Below are positions 11,400 through 22,739 of a DNA stretch of 64,000 bases, one piece after another. This DNA is from Pelecanus crispus (taxonomy: Eukaryota > Chordata > Aves > Pelecaniformes > Pelecanidae). The stretch spans positions 19,697,296 to 19,761,295 of the forward strand of contig NC_134646.1 in the NCBI RefSeq assembly GCF_030463565.1. The letters run 5' to 3'. The position numbers and the translations under genes were made by a program. The notes under the pieces are model-generated. The model saw only the letters and a list, made by a program, of their open reading frames with translations, was not told the origin of the DNA and ran no database searches. Numbering within the stretch: the stretch's first letter is position 1; the number at the start of each line of letters is the position of its first letter.

Positions 11400-12075
11400 T
11401 TTGGGGGCACTCGGGGTGGTGTGCTGGGTGTGCGGGGCCCGGGCCACCTCTCAGGACACGAGCGTGCGGCAGAGGCTTCTCCAGGCTGCTGCCTGCTCCG
11501 CACCACAGCCTCCGTCTGCACGGGGGGGTGGTGCGCTCACACCTGGGGAGCGGTGGGAAAGCCTGCGCTCAGCCCTTCCCGCAAAGCCTCTGTGTGCGGC
11601 GGTGAGCGCCGCCCGCCTGCGTTTTCAGGGTGCGCTGCTATTAACCTTGCTATCTGGCGGTGGGGGAGCGTCTCTTTTGGCACGGGAGGCTGGTGCGGCC
11701 CTGCCCCTAAACCTTCTCCTGCTGCCGCCGCTGCTGCTGCTCCCGCTTCTCCCTGCGGCCCTGCCTGCTGCTGGGCACCCCTGTCCCCGCAGGGGACCCC
11801 CGCGCTGCCCTTGCCCGGCGTCCTCGCCCCTGCCCCTCCTGCCTCGCGCTTCTGCCCAAATCCTCCCGTGCCCGGGTGCCGCGCAGCGGCGGCCGCTGGC
11901 GCGTGCCGAGGGGCGCCGCAGCAGCAGCGGCCGGGAGCCCCCCGGGGCCCCACGCCCGAGCGGGCGGGGGCAGGCGGCCAGGGCCGGGGCAGGGGCCGGG
12001 GGGTCCGGCGAGGGACGGTGGGCGCCGCGGCCCCCGCGGCTGTGGGGTTGCCTGCGCTGGCTCCGAGGGTCTAGA
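11400..12075. promoter_or_regulatory. CpG-rich block, possible promoter
   Basis: GC-rich sequence dense in CpG, strongest at about 11,580-12,060, while the DNA around it is CpG-poor. Long open frames on both strands (for example 11299-12141) are low-complexity Ala/Gly/Pro/Arg and are likely a product of composition. It lies 2.5 kb upstream of the first visible exon of the second PLAC8-like gene and could hold its promoter and untranslated first exon. No transcript evidence is available. Confidence 0.45.
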
Positions 12076-12355
12076 GTTCAAAAAAGGGGCAGGCGTGGCA
12101 CTTTGGGACATGGTTTAGTGGGCATGGGGGTGCTGGGCTGATGACTGGAATGATGATCTTAGAGGTCCTTTCCAATCTTAATGATTCCTAGTTTTTACTT
12201 TCATTATAAATGATCCAGCCACCAAGCCAGGAGGCCTGGGGTTGCTGCTCTACCCTCAATTGGTTTAGTGGTGGACTTTGTAGTGTTAGGTTAATGGTTG
12301 GGCTGGATGATCTCAAAGGTCTTTTCCAACCTAAATGATTCTATGATTCTGTGAC
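12075..12355 (+). mobile_element. CR1 3' tail fragment (dimeric-tail subfamily)
   Basis: It begins in the CR1 stretch GTGGCACTTTGGGACATGG and holds two successive copies of the CR1 3'-end block: GATGATCTTAGAGGTCC near 12,150 and GGATGATCTCAAAGGTC near 12,305. It ends ATTCTATGATTCTGTGA. The same two-block layout occurs in the CR1 piece in ABCG2 intron 4. Only the 3' end of the element remains. Confidence 0.85.
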
Positions 12356-14537
12356 AGCTGGGGGACCTGCCCCGGAGAGGGCCCGGCAGCGTCCTCACTG
12401 CCCAGCAGCCCTGTTCAGTCGCGGCAGGAAAACACCCTTGTCTTCTAACCCTCGGCGGGGGCCGTGGCTGAGGCAATCCCACCAGCTGTCGGGTCACCCT
12501 TCGAGGCCACTCGTCACCTAATGGGAGCAGGTACTGGTGTCTCAGCTAGGGTCAGCCCAGCTACGCTTCTGCTGCCTGCAGAAAGCTGCAAAAAGTCACG
12601 AGCAAATCGCGTGGAGACTTTTTACAAGCTTTCTTCCCTTTTACGGCATAATTCAACACCCCTTTTCCTCTCTGTGTACTACCAGGGGACAATGGTCAGC
12701 CGTACAGCAACAGGCTGTGTCTGACAGCAGAGATGTGTCTGGGCCAGTCTGTAAATGATGGGGAGCCACAGGAGCTGCCGGTAGAGCCACCCACCCCTTT
12801 TTGGGTGGGTTTTTGGCCTGTTGACCATAGTCAATACAAATGCAGTGCCGCAGCCTCTATCTCTCCGGTGTCGGCCGCGGGTAATGCACTCCATGGCATC
12901 ACCTGAGTGCTGGGCGTAGTAATATATTTATTCCACTGTATTCCTGGAGATTTGCGTTTAATGCTTAAATTCTGTATAGATGTGTCATTCTACCATGAAA
13001 GTAATTCCATTCCCTTTATAGAGTTTTAAAAGAATTTGCAGGGATTAATGCCATCATCCCTTGCTTCAAAACGTAAATGGTTCCCCTGTTTTTCTTTTGG
13101 CTCCTCTCAGCACCCCGAAACTCAGGCGCTCCTTTGTCACACAAGGGCAGTGAGCTGCGGGGCAGGGAGGGGCTGCTCAGCGGGCACCCCCGCCCTGGCC
13201 CTCACCCAGGCAGGCAGCGGTGCTGCCCGCGCAGGCAGGACAAGTATGTCAAAGCTGGGCAGGGGCAGGCGGGGCACGAACTGTCCGAAGGTGCTCTGTT
13301 AAACACCCGTAACGCCCATCGTGGAAATGCCCGTGGGCCGTGTGGGGATGTGGTGGCTGGAAAGGGCCTCATGGGGAGCCACCCTGGGAGCCTTCCTGGG
13401 CAAAGGAGCAGCAGCCCGTGGTTATGGGGTCCAAAGTTCAGGCTGCTTTCCCGGTAATGATTTCTTTGCTGAGGATGTGTGACTATGCACAGGGAGCGGG
13501 AGAGAGCCCTTGTAGCTGTAAAAGAATGGGAGCCTTTGCATCTCATCACCATGGTGCTTAACAAAGCAGTGCCGAGCTTGGGCACAGGGCAGGGAGTGTG
13601 TCTGTATGAAACTTCCTATGGGAGCATCCTCTATTTTTTTTTTTTTTTTAAATTAAAGCTCCAAAGCTGAAGTGATAATGGCAGAGGGTGGTCATGCCTT
13701 GCAGGGGGCAGCGGGGAGGGAAGGGGCCACAGTTGGAGGTGGAGTTGTTACATGGGTCAGGTGGGTTTGGGGATGGTGCTGCAGAGCAGGAGCTCTGCTG
13801 CTCTCAGAGGCTGCAGCCCCTCACTGGGGAAGGATGGGCAGGAGCAGGGCTCCAGGGGCCACGGTGGCTCCAGGGAACCAAGGAAGAGGAGGATGAGGCA
13901 CTGGCACAGACAGACAAGTGGAGGAGGGGTGGGAACTGGTGACTGGGCTTAGGGTGATGGAAAGGGACAAGGAAAACCCATTGCCTTGAAGCCTGCTAAG
14001 AAAGCAGGTGAAGAAGGAAGGGAGAGGGGAAGGCAAACAGGCTGAGATGCTCAGAGAACAAAGCAAAGATTTGGGTGACTATTGAGAGCTTGGGAAAGCT
14101 AGAACCAAGCTGTAGTAGCTTTGGGACACTGTGAGCGTTAAAAAAAAATATATATATATGTTTTAAGCTGATTTCACCATTTTAATGATGAAAGATGAAC
14201 TGGGTATGAGAAGACAGGGTTGAAGGGTTGAAGCACTGATGTTCTGAAGCAGAAGGACCTCTGTTTTTACAAAGGCATTTTACTTGCATAGGCAGGGGGA
14301 CAAGGTGTTGCTGCCTTTGGTGGGGGGCTGGTTTTGGGGAGGGCTTTGTTGTAAAGGACAGTGGCAGCACCTGGCAGAGCTGTGCCCCCCACTTTGCGGT
14401 GGAGGTGGCGGTGCCCTGGCAGTGGGGACCCCTTGGGGACCTGTGCTGCCCTCTCCATCTTTGAAAGCAGCAGCCTGAGCAAGGCACCCACTTCAGAAAC
14501 ACCTGCGGCATCTTTCTCTGACGGCTTTTCCTTCCAG
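12356..14537. other. Presumed non-coding; upstream of the second PLAC8-like gene
   Basis: No gene is recognised. A short T run with A-rich follow-on lies at about 13,633-13,655 and a small (TA)n tract at about 14,149-14,158. A 5' untranslated exon of the second PLAC8-like gene may lie here or in the CpG-rich block upstream. Confidence 0.35.
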
Positions 14538-14576
14538 ACCACAAACTGCCTGGAGGGACCTGGCCCCGTGCTGGCA

Positions 14577-15788
14577 ATGGCCTCTCACCATGTGATCACA
14601 GTCCAGCCCCAGTTTTTGACTGCCCCGCAGACGGGCGAGTGGCTGTCGGGGCTGCTGGACTGCTGCTCTGACTGCGGCGTGTGTGAGTACATACGTACCC
14701 CTCATTCCTAGCGCTGGCTCACCACGTGTTTCTGTTTTCCCCACTCCTTCTGTGGCATCGCCCCTGCTGCAAACTCCACTGCAGCGGAGCAGCTCTCGTC
14801 TGAGGTCAGGAGCCACGGCTCCCATGGCCGCATCCCCAGCCAGCTTTCCCCCCTTTCCTCTTTCCTTGCACCCCTCAGCCAAGCCCATGTCTCGCTGTCC
14901 CGCAGGTATTTGCGGAGCCTTCTGCTTTCCCTGCCTCTCCTGCCAAGTGGCCGGGGACATGAACGAGTGCTGCCTGTGCGGGGCCAGCGTGGCCATGAGG
15001 ACCCTCTACCGCACCAGATACAACATCCCGGTCAGTGCCCAACCGCGGGGCCTACCCCGCTGGCAGCAACAGCCCTGAGCTGGGTGCTGGGGTGTGGGCT
15101 CAGGGAAGGAGGAAGGGGTGCCCGAGGGGAAGAGCAGCGGTGGGGAGTTGCACGGGCAGCCCCGCAGGCAGGGAGCCAGGGACACACCTGCATCCCTGCT
15201 GTGAGACGGGGTTAATCCCATCGCATCCCGCCTCATCCCAGTCCTCGCTGGGCATGAGCGGCAGTGTGCTGCGGGGCCAGGGGTGAGCTGCCTAGGGGTG
15301 TTGACGATAAAAAATAGGGAGACTTAAAAGCTGACGTGGGAAAGGGTTATTCATACAGCGCCCCTTGCTCTGCAGGGCTCCATTCTGGGTGATTTCACCT
15401 CCACCATGTGCTGCCCCCTGTGCGCGCTGTGCCAGCTGAAGAGAGACATCAACCGGAGGAAGGAGCTGGGCATATTCTGGTAAGCTCGTCGTGCTGGCAC
15501 TGGTTTATAAAGTCACTGCTGCACAGAGCCAAGTGGGTTCCCAGAGTCTCCACTGACACCTGAGTTAAGACACAGGGCTGCTGCGGTGCCGAAACAGCCA
15601 TGGCCAGGCGAAAGGGTGACATGTCCCGCAGCAAAATGTTGCTGGGAACTTCTTGCAGGGCAGGGGATCCGCTCAGGGCCTGTCACCTGGGTCCGGTGAG
15701 GCAGGACTGGGGGACAGACAGACGCATGCACGCGGTGTAGCAAGGCATGGCCCTGCTCCCTGACTCTCCTCTCCCAACCCACTGCAGA
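14577..15788 (+). CDS. PLAC8: PLAC8-family cysteine-rich protein, copy 2
   Basis: The coding exons are 14577-14682, 14906-15030, 15376-15479 and one base at 15788, giving 111 residues. An acceptor (TTCCAG, ends 14537) precedes the ATG by 39 bases, so a 5' untranslated exon is expected. Intron phases are 1, 0 and 2, as in copy 1. Family marks are LLDCCSDCGVCICG, CFPCLSCQVAGDMNECCLCG, MRTLYRTRYNIP, MCCPLCALCQ and LKRDINRR. The CxCG cysteine that is Phe in copy 1 is intact here. The stop is again TG|A across the last intron. Exon 2 is nearly identical to that of copy 1 and intron 3 is clearly alignable, so the pair arose by tandem duplication or has undergone gene conversion. Exon 3 differs more (GSILGDFTS against GSICSDFCV), with two cysteines fewer in that segment. 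Confidence 0.87.
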
Positions 15789-15916
15789 TGCCACCGTCCT
15801 CGCTGCACCCTGCGGAGCTGCTGCGGGCAGGAGTCGCCGCTGCCCTGGACCTTGGGAAACACAGCCGGGCTTGGCCTTGATTGCGGGCGATTCCCCCTTC
15901 CCTGGGTAACACCAGC

Positions 15917-15922
15917 AATAAA
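15917..15922 (+). terminator. Polyadenylation signal, PLAC8-like copy 2
   Basis: AATAAA lies 129 bases after the last base of the stop codon, followed by a T/GT-rich segment. Its position and context match the signal of copy 1. Confidence 0.75.
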
Positions 15923-16021
15923 CAGCAGAGTTTGTCTTCCTGCCTGTGTGTTGTTATTTATTTCTCTGTGTCCTCCTGCAGCACCAGAGGACAGCATGAG
16001 TAGTTTATCCCCACCTTACCT

Positions 16022-17078
16022 GTGCCTCTGCCTTCTGATTCTCCTTCTGTTAACCCTCTGGCTGCCAGGCTCTTTCCTATAACTCACATTCCTAATCCTG
16101 CTGCTATGCAACCTGGGGCCCCAGCAGAGACAGCGCCAGTATTAACCTTCTATAGAGGCCAGCCTTGGAAACCTAGTGACTTAGCGTTGTGGGGAAGTAA
16201 GATGCCCCGCCTAAGGGAGGATGCTGAGAGGTGTGCCCAACTATTCTCAAATATATGTACAGGGTATAATCCAAATTGGAGTGACACTCAAATGCTATTA
16301 AGGGAGCTCTTTCACCCCGAAGAAAGGGAGAAAGTAATAAGGATGCAGAACTGGCACAGCAGGCAGGAAGAAACAGAAACCCCTGGCCGGCAAATGATCC
16401 AAATTGGGACTATAATCAGGCAGGGATTGAGCCGTTTGGCAGACAGGGCTCTGGGCTTGGTAGAAGCCATTAGGGCATGTGGAGAATTAGGGGTGAAGTG
16501 GGCTAAAGTACGAGGGTGCAGGCAATAACCTGATGAACATCCTAGCGATTTTGGGGGATGACTCTGACAAGTTCTGTTAAAACATGGAGGAATGACACAA
16601 CAGAATTTTGATGACGCGCTTGCAATTAGCATTTCTGTGGATCAGGTGGGCCTCAACATACAGAATTACTTCAAAGAACACATGCCCGGGTGGTAGGGAG
16701 AGAATTTGTAAAAGATTTTGAGTATTGCTGTGTTTGTATATGATGGGCGCGAGGAAAAGCAAAAAGCTGAGCAGGTTAAAGAAAGGAATTTGCAAGTGAG
16801 GGACAGGGGCTGAGGGAGAAGGCCACCGGATACAAGGTCTGAGCTAAGACCAGGAAAAGAAGAAAGGGGACTGGGAAGGAATGTTGGACAGCAGTGTTAT
16901 TACTGTGGGAATTTAGGGCATATACAGTGAGAATGCCCACTCTGGTCATGGGAAAAGACAAAAGAAGAGAATTATCACCGGGGAGAATTGCCCTGGGAAG
17001 ATTCGCAATTGCAATGACTGGAGGAAAGAGACCCTGCGGATCTTGCAGGGGAAGCAGAAAGATTAGAAATTTTTAGTA
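16022..17078 (+). pseudogene. gag remnant of provirus A
   Basis: The frame at 16022-16528 starts in a Pro-rich segment and enters a capsid-like region (YRGQPWKPSDLALW, NPNWSDTQMLLRELF). Later parts lie in other frames. A nucleocapsid zinc knuckle of the CX2CX4HX4C type (starting CYYCGNLGH) is visible near 16,890-16,935 but has an in-frame TGA inside it. Order and motifs resemble gammaretrovirus-like gag. It is not functional. Confidence 0.75.
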
Positions 17079-17079
17079 T

Positions 17080-17388
17080 GTGGGTAACGCAATTAGATCA
17101 GCAGGGACATATTATAGTAAAGTTGAAGGTCATGAAGTTGAATTCTTGGTAGACACAGGAGCCACATTATCCCTCTTGAATTTTACGCCGAGAGGGTCTT
17201 GGACCACAGATAGAATTTTAATACATGGAGTCACAGGACAAAGAGAACAGATTTTGAGCAAACCCCTATTGGTAACCATAGGAAATGAGTATATGGGGGC
17301 AATTTGTATTGGCGGAGGACTCCCCAGTGTGCCTGTTAGGGAGAGATCTCTTGCAGCCTTTAGATGTAGAATTACACTTGTCACCTGA
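17080..17388 (+). pseudogene. Retroviral protease remnant, provirus A
   Basis: An open stretch of 102 codons carries the aspartic protease motif LVDTGAT (about 17,150), followed by a hydrophobic patch and ILIHGVTG flap-like residues. The second conserved region (LLGRDLL) lies in a different frame near 17,340, so a frameshift breaks the protein. Confidence 0.75.
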
Positions 17389-17575
17389 AGGAATAGATTT
17401 AATAATCATGGGAATGACTGCCATCACAGGAAGCCCAAATAATGAGTTAAAAATACCAGAAGTGTTGAAATCCATACCAACAAAGCTGTGGAATAAGGCT
17501 AGCATGGATGTAGGATAACTACTTTCAGCTCAACCCATAAACACAAAAACAAAGGGAGGAGACCCCCCTCTGGCT

Positions 17576-18230
17576 GTGAAGCAGTATCCAATTCCCCAAG
17601 AAGCTGAGAAGAGCATTCAAAACCAAATAGACCCGTATTTAGCCCAAGGAATTTTGAAAGTGTGTGTGTCACTGTGTAATACTCCTATACTCCCTGTAAA
17701 AAAGAATAGATTAGATGAAGATGGAGACCCGGAATACTGTTTTGTACAAGACCTACGGGTAATTAATCAGTACGTAGTGCCTCCTCATCCAGTAGTGCCT
17801 GATCCCTCTATCATACTTTTACAAATACCACACTGGGCAAGATATTTTACAGTGATTGATTTAACAGCTGCCTTCTTTAGCATCCCTTTAGATGAGGACA
17901 GCCAACTTTCCTTTGCCTTTATGAGGAAAGGACAACAATTAACCTGGACACGACTCCCACAGGGGTTTGCGGGGTCTCCTACATTTTTTTACAAATATTG
18001 AAAAATTATTTGAGTGATATAAGACTACTGGGCAAATCCACTCTTGTACAATAGGTAGATGATTTGCTGATAGTGAGCAAAGATGAGGATGCCTGTATTA
18101 AAGATACTGTACATCTTACATGCTGTCCTAGCAGAGAAAGGTCATTGTGTGTCTCCAGCCAAACTTCTTCTGTGTCAGAAGGAAGTTAAATATTTAGGGT
18201 TTATCCTAAGGGAAGGGCAGTGGGTATGAA
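17576..18230 (+). pseudogene. Reverse transcriptase remnant, provirus A
   Basis: The frame at 17576-18001 covers fingers and palm, with FVQDLRVIN, FTVIDLTAAFFSIPLD and TRLPQGFAGSP. It ends at a stop, and the remainder is in another frame. At the catalytic YVDD box the Tyr codon is TAG (18052-18054). The palm/thumb 'KYLGFIL' region follows near 18,190. The enzyme is inactive several times over. Confidence 0.85.
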
Positions 18231-18238
18231 AAGGACCT

Positions 18239-19437
18239 TTCAGCAGAGGAAAAGAAACAATGGGAAAAGTGGGAAGCAAAACAAGATGACAGTAGAATAT
18301 GGGCAATTGGAGGAAAACCAGTGTTGTCAAAGAAATATTTAATTACTGTGGCCGGGTGGTTTCACAACAAAGCTCATGGAGGAGCAGAGGCAGTGGCTAA
18401 CCAGGTGTAAAAGATATGGTCAGCACCTGGAGCTTATGCGGCTGCGAAAAGGATCACTGGTAGCTGCCCAACCTGCCAAAAGTTTTCCAGTATTAAGCTG
18501 AGCTCAGAGGTCAGGGAATGACCATGGGCCTACCTTCCTTTTCAGCGATTGCAAATAGATTACACAGATATGCCCTCCACCAGTGGGTACAAACACTTAC
18601 TAGTTATAGTAGATCAATTGTCAGGTTGGGTAGAATCTTTCCACATGAGAAAAGCAGACACAGGAGGAGTAGTAAAAGTGTTATCAAAGGACATTATACC
18701 CAGATATGGAGTTCCTGAATCAATTGAATCAGAGGTGCCATTTTACAGCAAATATAATTAGTCACTTACGTAAGTCACTAGGTATAGAGGGTAATTTGCA
18801 CACTCCCTATTGCCCACAATCCTCAGGACAGGTAGAAAGATTAAACAGAACCTTAAAAGATAAGATAGCAAAAATTTCCGTGAATACTGGGTTGAAGTGG
18901 CTGGACACATTGCACTTAGTCCTATGGGGTGTCTGAAATGCCCCGCAACAACCCATAGGACTAACGCAGGCGGAAATTCTCTTTGGGAGACATTTAGCTA
19001 TACCAGGAACTTACATCCCAGATAAGACCAGCCTGTTGGATGGAGATGAACAACTAACCCAGAATGTTTTAAGTATGCAGAAACAGTTTGAAGACCATAG
19101 AAAATATGCTCAATGGTACCAGTCAGCGCCACCTGAAATACAGGTACATGATATACAGCCGGGGGATAAAGTTCTAATAAAGATATTTTCTTGAAAATCT
19201 AAAGCAGGACTGAGATGGGAAGGGCCATATAATGTTTCACTATGTTCTTACTTTGCTGTCAAAGTTTCAGGAAAAGAAAATGGACTAAGGACCCTGATCA
19301 CTGTCTATTATGATGCGGAAGAAATCCACAATGTCCTTGAAAGGGTGAAAAAGGATGGCGACCACCATCCGTGGGAGTCCCATTCGGATGGTCCCCTACA
19401 GCCACTGGAATACATAACCACATTTGACATCCCATGA
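18239..19437 (+). pseudogene. Integrase remnant, provirus A
   Basis: The zinc-finger part (CPTCQ, about 18,465) is followed by the catalytic core: QIDYTDMP with the first Asp (about 18,550), then NLHTPYCPQSSGQVERLN with the catalytic Glu (about 18,800-18,840). The C-terminal domain (PGDKVLIKIF, LRWEGPYNV) follows. The frame ends with a stop at 19435-19437. It is broken by stops at 18934 and 19192 and by a frame change near 18,735. Confidence 0.85.
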
Positions 19438-19568
19438 TAATAGTAGTATGCTTAGCGTTATTGCATTTGGTACTTCTGATTATCCTCTATATAAGAACAT
19501 GGAGGTTAATTGTCTAGAAAGACTTTGTGACCTTTGTCTGACACGTTAAGCAGGAATGCTAAGAAAAG

Positions 19569-20640
19569 AAAACCAAAGGGAGAACTGTTGTAGAAGGCAC
19601 TACTGTCCTGGTTTCGGCTGGGATAGAGTTAATTTTCTTCCTAGTAGCAGGCATAGTGCTGTGTTTTGGATTTAGTAGGAGAAGAATGTTGATAACATGC
19701 TGATGTTTTTAGTTGTTGCTGAGTACTGCTTATGCCAGTCAAGGACTTTTCAGCTTCCCATGCTCTGCCAGGTGCACAGGAAACTGGGAGGGGGCACAGC
19801 CAGAACAGTTGATCCAAACTGACCAAAGGGCTATTCCATACCATACGATGTCATGCTCAATATATAAACTGGGGGGGTTGGCCGGGGAGCAGCGACCGCT
19901 GCTTGGGAACTGTCTGGGTATCGGTCAGCGGGTGGTGAGCAATTGCATTGTGCGCCACTTGCTTTGTATATTATTATTGTTATTATCATTATTATATTGT
20001 TATTATTATCATTACTATTTTACTTTATTTCAATTATTAAACTGTTCTTATCTCAACCCAGGAGCGTTTCTCACTCTTACTCCTCCGATTCTCTCCCCCA
20101 TCCCATCGGGGTAGGGGGAGTGAGCGAGCGGCTGCGTGGTGCTGAGTTGCTGGCTGGGGCTAAACCACGACAATTACCTAGCTCAAACAGAGTCTAATAC
20201 AAAGTATTAGTAGCAAGGCCTGTTAAAGCCTTGGGCTGCAAACAGGGAACTGTTACCTAGATATGCTGACTATGTGCTGAACTCCTACTTAGCTACATGA
20301 AAGAAGGCCCTGAAAGCAGTGCAAGCCAGAAAGATAAGGTAGCCACAACCCTGTGGCTGTATCCATTAAGATAAGAGAAGGAATGTCTCACCTGGAGACA
20401 AAGTTTCCAATAAGGAAGAAGAACACCCCAGACCCAGATATTGCTATTGGACTGAACCATTGCTTGAGAGGAGGAGAACTTAAATTGTAAGGGTATAATT
20501 GCCCAGGGATTTCTTTGTTCAGGGTCCCTTTCCGGAGGCACCCAGCTCAAGCTGTCGTTTACCGCTGTACCACTCAATAAACCCACCTGGCGTATGTCGT
20601 GTCGAAGACTCCACTTCGGGGAAACCTAGGGTCGAGCCTG
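19569..20640 (+). mobile_element. Polypurine tract and 3' LTR of provirus A, split
   Basis: A purine-rich AAACCAAAGGGAGAA stretch ends at 19584, directly before TGTTGTAG, where the LTR starts (19586). The LTR is cut 18 bases in by a solo LTR (19604-20172) and resumes at 20173. An AATAAA (20576-20581) lies in a context expected for R. The LTR's right end is unclear, somewhere near 20,620-20,640. Confidence 0.65.
19604..20172 (+). mobile_element. Solo LTR, family S, copy 4 (nested)
   Basis: This 569-bp element begins TGTCCTGGTTTCGGCTGGG and ends AACCACGACA. Flanks ACTAC (19599-19603) and ATTAC (20173-20177) are a 5-bp duplication with one mismatch. A TATA-type box (ATATATAAAC, about 19,860) and a (TTA)n-rich stretch at 19,965-20,020 are visible. 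It sits in the 3' LTR of provirus A and therefore inserted later. Confidence 0.92.
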
Positions 20641-21695
20641 AGGGGAGAGAACGCGCCCGAGAGTGAGCAAGCACGTGGGGGCATCGAAAGGGGCACCCGT
20701 CAGCTCAGTGGGGCTGCCCGCTGCGAAGGGGCTCGGGTCCGAGCAGTCAAAGCCTCGGGTGGCGCGTGCGTGCGACTCCCCGAATGGTGGGTGAACGCTC
20801 GGGCAGCGGCTGCTGCTTTAACATGGGGAAGGGGTAACCCTGCGGCTGGGGCTGCTCTGCAGCCGACGAGCGCCGGCTCGGGCTGGTGCAAGCTTTGTTG
20901 CTTTTAACAGAACAAGGTGCTTTTTGCCCAGAGTGGGCAGTGGGCACAGGGCCCTCAGGCTCTGGCACGTCTGTGGGTCTCCTGTCCTGGAACCTTCAGA
21001 ACAGGAGTGGGTTTTATTAAAAAATACCTCCCCCTCCCCCATTTTCCCCACTGCAACTCCTGGCGCATTTTCTGCGGTGGCCACAGCACCATCCATCCCT
21101 GGCGTGAAGGGGTGAGGCTGTGCCCCTGCTGACAGCACGTACGCGTGTATTTGCACACTCAAAACACATGTGCATAGAGAAGCAGGAGAAGGTGTTTTTG
21201 GCACGATGACAGCCCGAGCTGGGAGCTGACAAGTGTGTGTGTGTGTCCGCTGTGAGGACGGATGTCACTGCGCTGGTCTGTGCGTGGCCCACAGACGTGC
21301 TGGGTCATCTCTGCTCGCTCCTGGTTGCTGGTCCCAAATCCCCATCACCCGCAGCCTGCCAGGCACAGAGTGGGGGGCTGGGTCTGAGCTGCGTCATTTG
21401 GGGTGGCCAGCTGAGCGACAGCCCTGATGCTCCAGGAGCTCATGGATGAGCTGAGAAGCACCCGGGGTCAAGGTCTTCAAAGCCTCCCAACCATGAGCGC
21501 TGGTGTCCCACCCTTCCCAGTGACAGGTGAACCCTGTGTCCCCAGCATGGGACTCCTACAGACCCCCATCTCCCTTCCCACCGTGACAGTTGTTATGGGG
21601 TGCCCTAAGAGTCATTACTGCCCTTCTACCCCTTGGCCCATCCTGGCAGGGGCTGCCAGGACCCTGTGGCTTTGCCTGCCCCTGATCATGGCAGG
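20641..21695. other. Unassigned GC-rich spacer
   Basis: GC-rich single-copy-looking DNA with a short (GT)n tract at 21,233-21,244. No gene or repeat is recognised. The first 250 bases could still be provirus-derived, but no motif shows this. Confidence 0.3.
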
Positions 21696-22247
21696 TGCCG
21701 TAGTTTAACACCAGTCAGCAACTAAGCACCACACAGCTGCTCGCTCACCCTCCCGGTCCCCGGTGGGATGGGGGAGAGAATGGGGGAAAAAAAGTAATAC
21801 CTGTGGGTTGAGCTAAAGGCAGTTTAATAGGACAGCAGAGGAAGAGAAAATAATAATAATAATAATAATGATAAAAGAATGTAGAAAACAAGTGATGCAC
21901 AATGCAATTGCTCACCACCTGCTGACCAATGCCCAGCCAGTCCCCAAACAGCAATCGCTGCCCCCTGACCCACTCCCCCCAGTTTCTATACTGAGCATGA
22001 CATCATATCGTATGGAATAGCCCTTTGGCCAGTTTGGGGCAGCTGTCCTGGCTGTGCCCCCTCCCAGCTTCTTGTGCACCTGGCAGAGCATGGGAAGCTG
22101 AAAAGGTCCTTGATGAGCGTAAGCAGTACTTAGCAACAACTAAAACATCAGTGTGTTATCAGCATTATTCTCATACTAAATCCAAACCACAGCCCTATGC
22201 CAGCTACTAGGAAGAAAATTAACTCTATCCCAGCTGAAAACAGGACA
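21696..22247 (-). mobile_element. Solo LTR, family S, copy 5
   Basis: It begins TGCCGTAGTTTAACACC and ends AAAACAGGACA on the + strand, 552 bp, and aligns with the other four copies. An (AAT)n run lies at about 21,851-21,870. The flanks GCAGG (21691-21695) and GGGGG (22248-22252) differ at two of five positions, so the target duplication is only weakly supported. Confidence 0.87.
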
Positions 22248-22739
22248 GGGGGTCTCCTCTCCAGGGCTGTTTCTCCCCCAGCGCTCACGGGGGTTGGGCC
22301 ATTGGGCCCAGGGACCAGAGCTCTGACCCCTGCAGGGACCTGGGTCCTCACGGGGCTCTTGCTCTTGCAGGCAACGCCGCGGCAGCGCAGTGAGGAGCCA
22401 GGAGCAGCCAGCCCCAAGCCTGGGTGAGGGGCACCAGCGCCCACCTCATCCAAGGAGCGTCGAGGGATGCAGGAGCTGCAGGCGATGCCCGGTGAGTGCC
22501 CAAAGCAGCAGCCCAACAGCCCCGCACCTGACCGCGCCATCAGGGCTGAGCTGGGGGCTGGGCTGGCCAGGGCACAGGGGTCTCGGGGTCATGCCACAGG
22601 AGAGGTGCTGTGCCACGGGGCGGAAGGCTGGTGGTGCGGCACCCACAGCAGAGCCCGGTGGGGTCAAGCACGCCGGGGCTGTGTCCAGCTGTTGCTCAGG
22701 AAAACACCACTGCGGGTGATGGTGTTGGCTGTCACTGCT
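22248..22739. other. No recognisable feature
   Basis: GC-rich sequence with overlapping chance frames. One GCAG-preceded stretch near 22,370 looks like a splice acceptor, but no coding family is recognisable around it. Confidence 0.3.

Larger units (their letters stand above)
15970..20640 (+). mobile_element. Provirus A: defective class I-like ERV
   Basis: Gag, protease, reverse transcriptase and integrase pieces follow in order on the + strand and lead to a polypurine tract and an LTR at about 19,586. No 5' LTR is seen; the element starts inside gag just downstream of the second PLAC8-like gene. RNase H is absent: the RT 'LGF' region (about 18,200) runs straight into the integrase zinc-finger region. 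No env was found. Stops and frameshifts break every gene. The left and right limits are approximate. Confidence 0.85.

Noticed and set aside
11299-12141. 280-codon open frame on the + strand and matching long frames on other strands
   Set aside because: Low-complexity Ala/Pro/Gly/Arg in a CpG-rich block, open in several frames at once, running into CR1 tail sequence. This is a composition effect.
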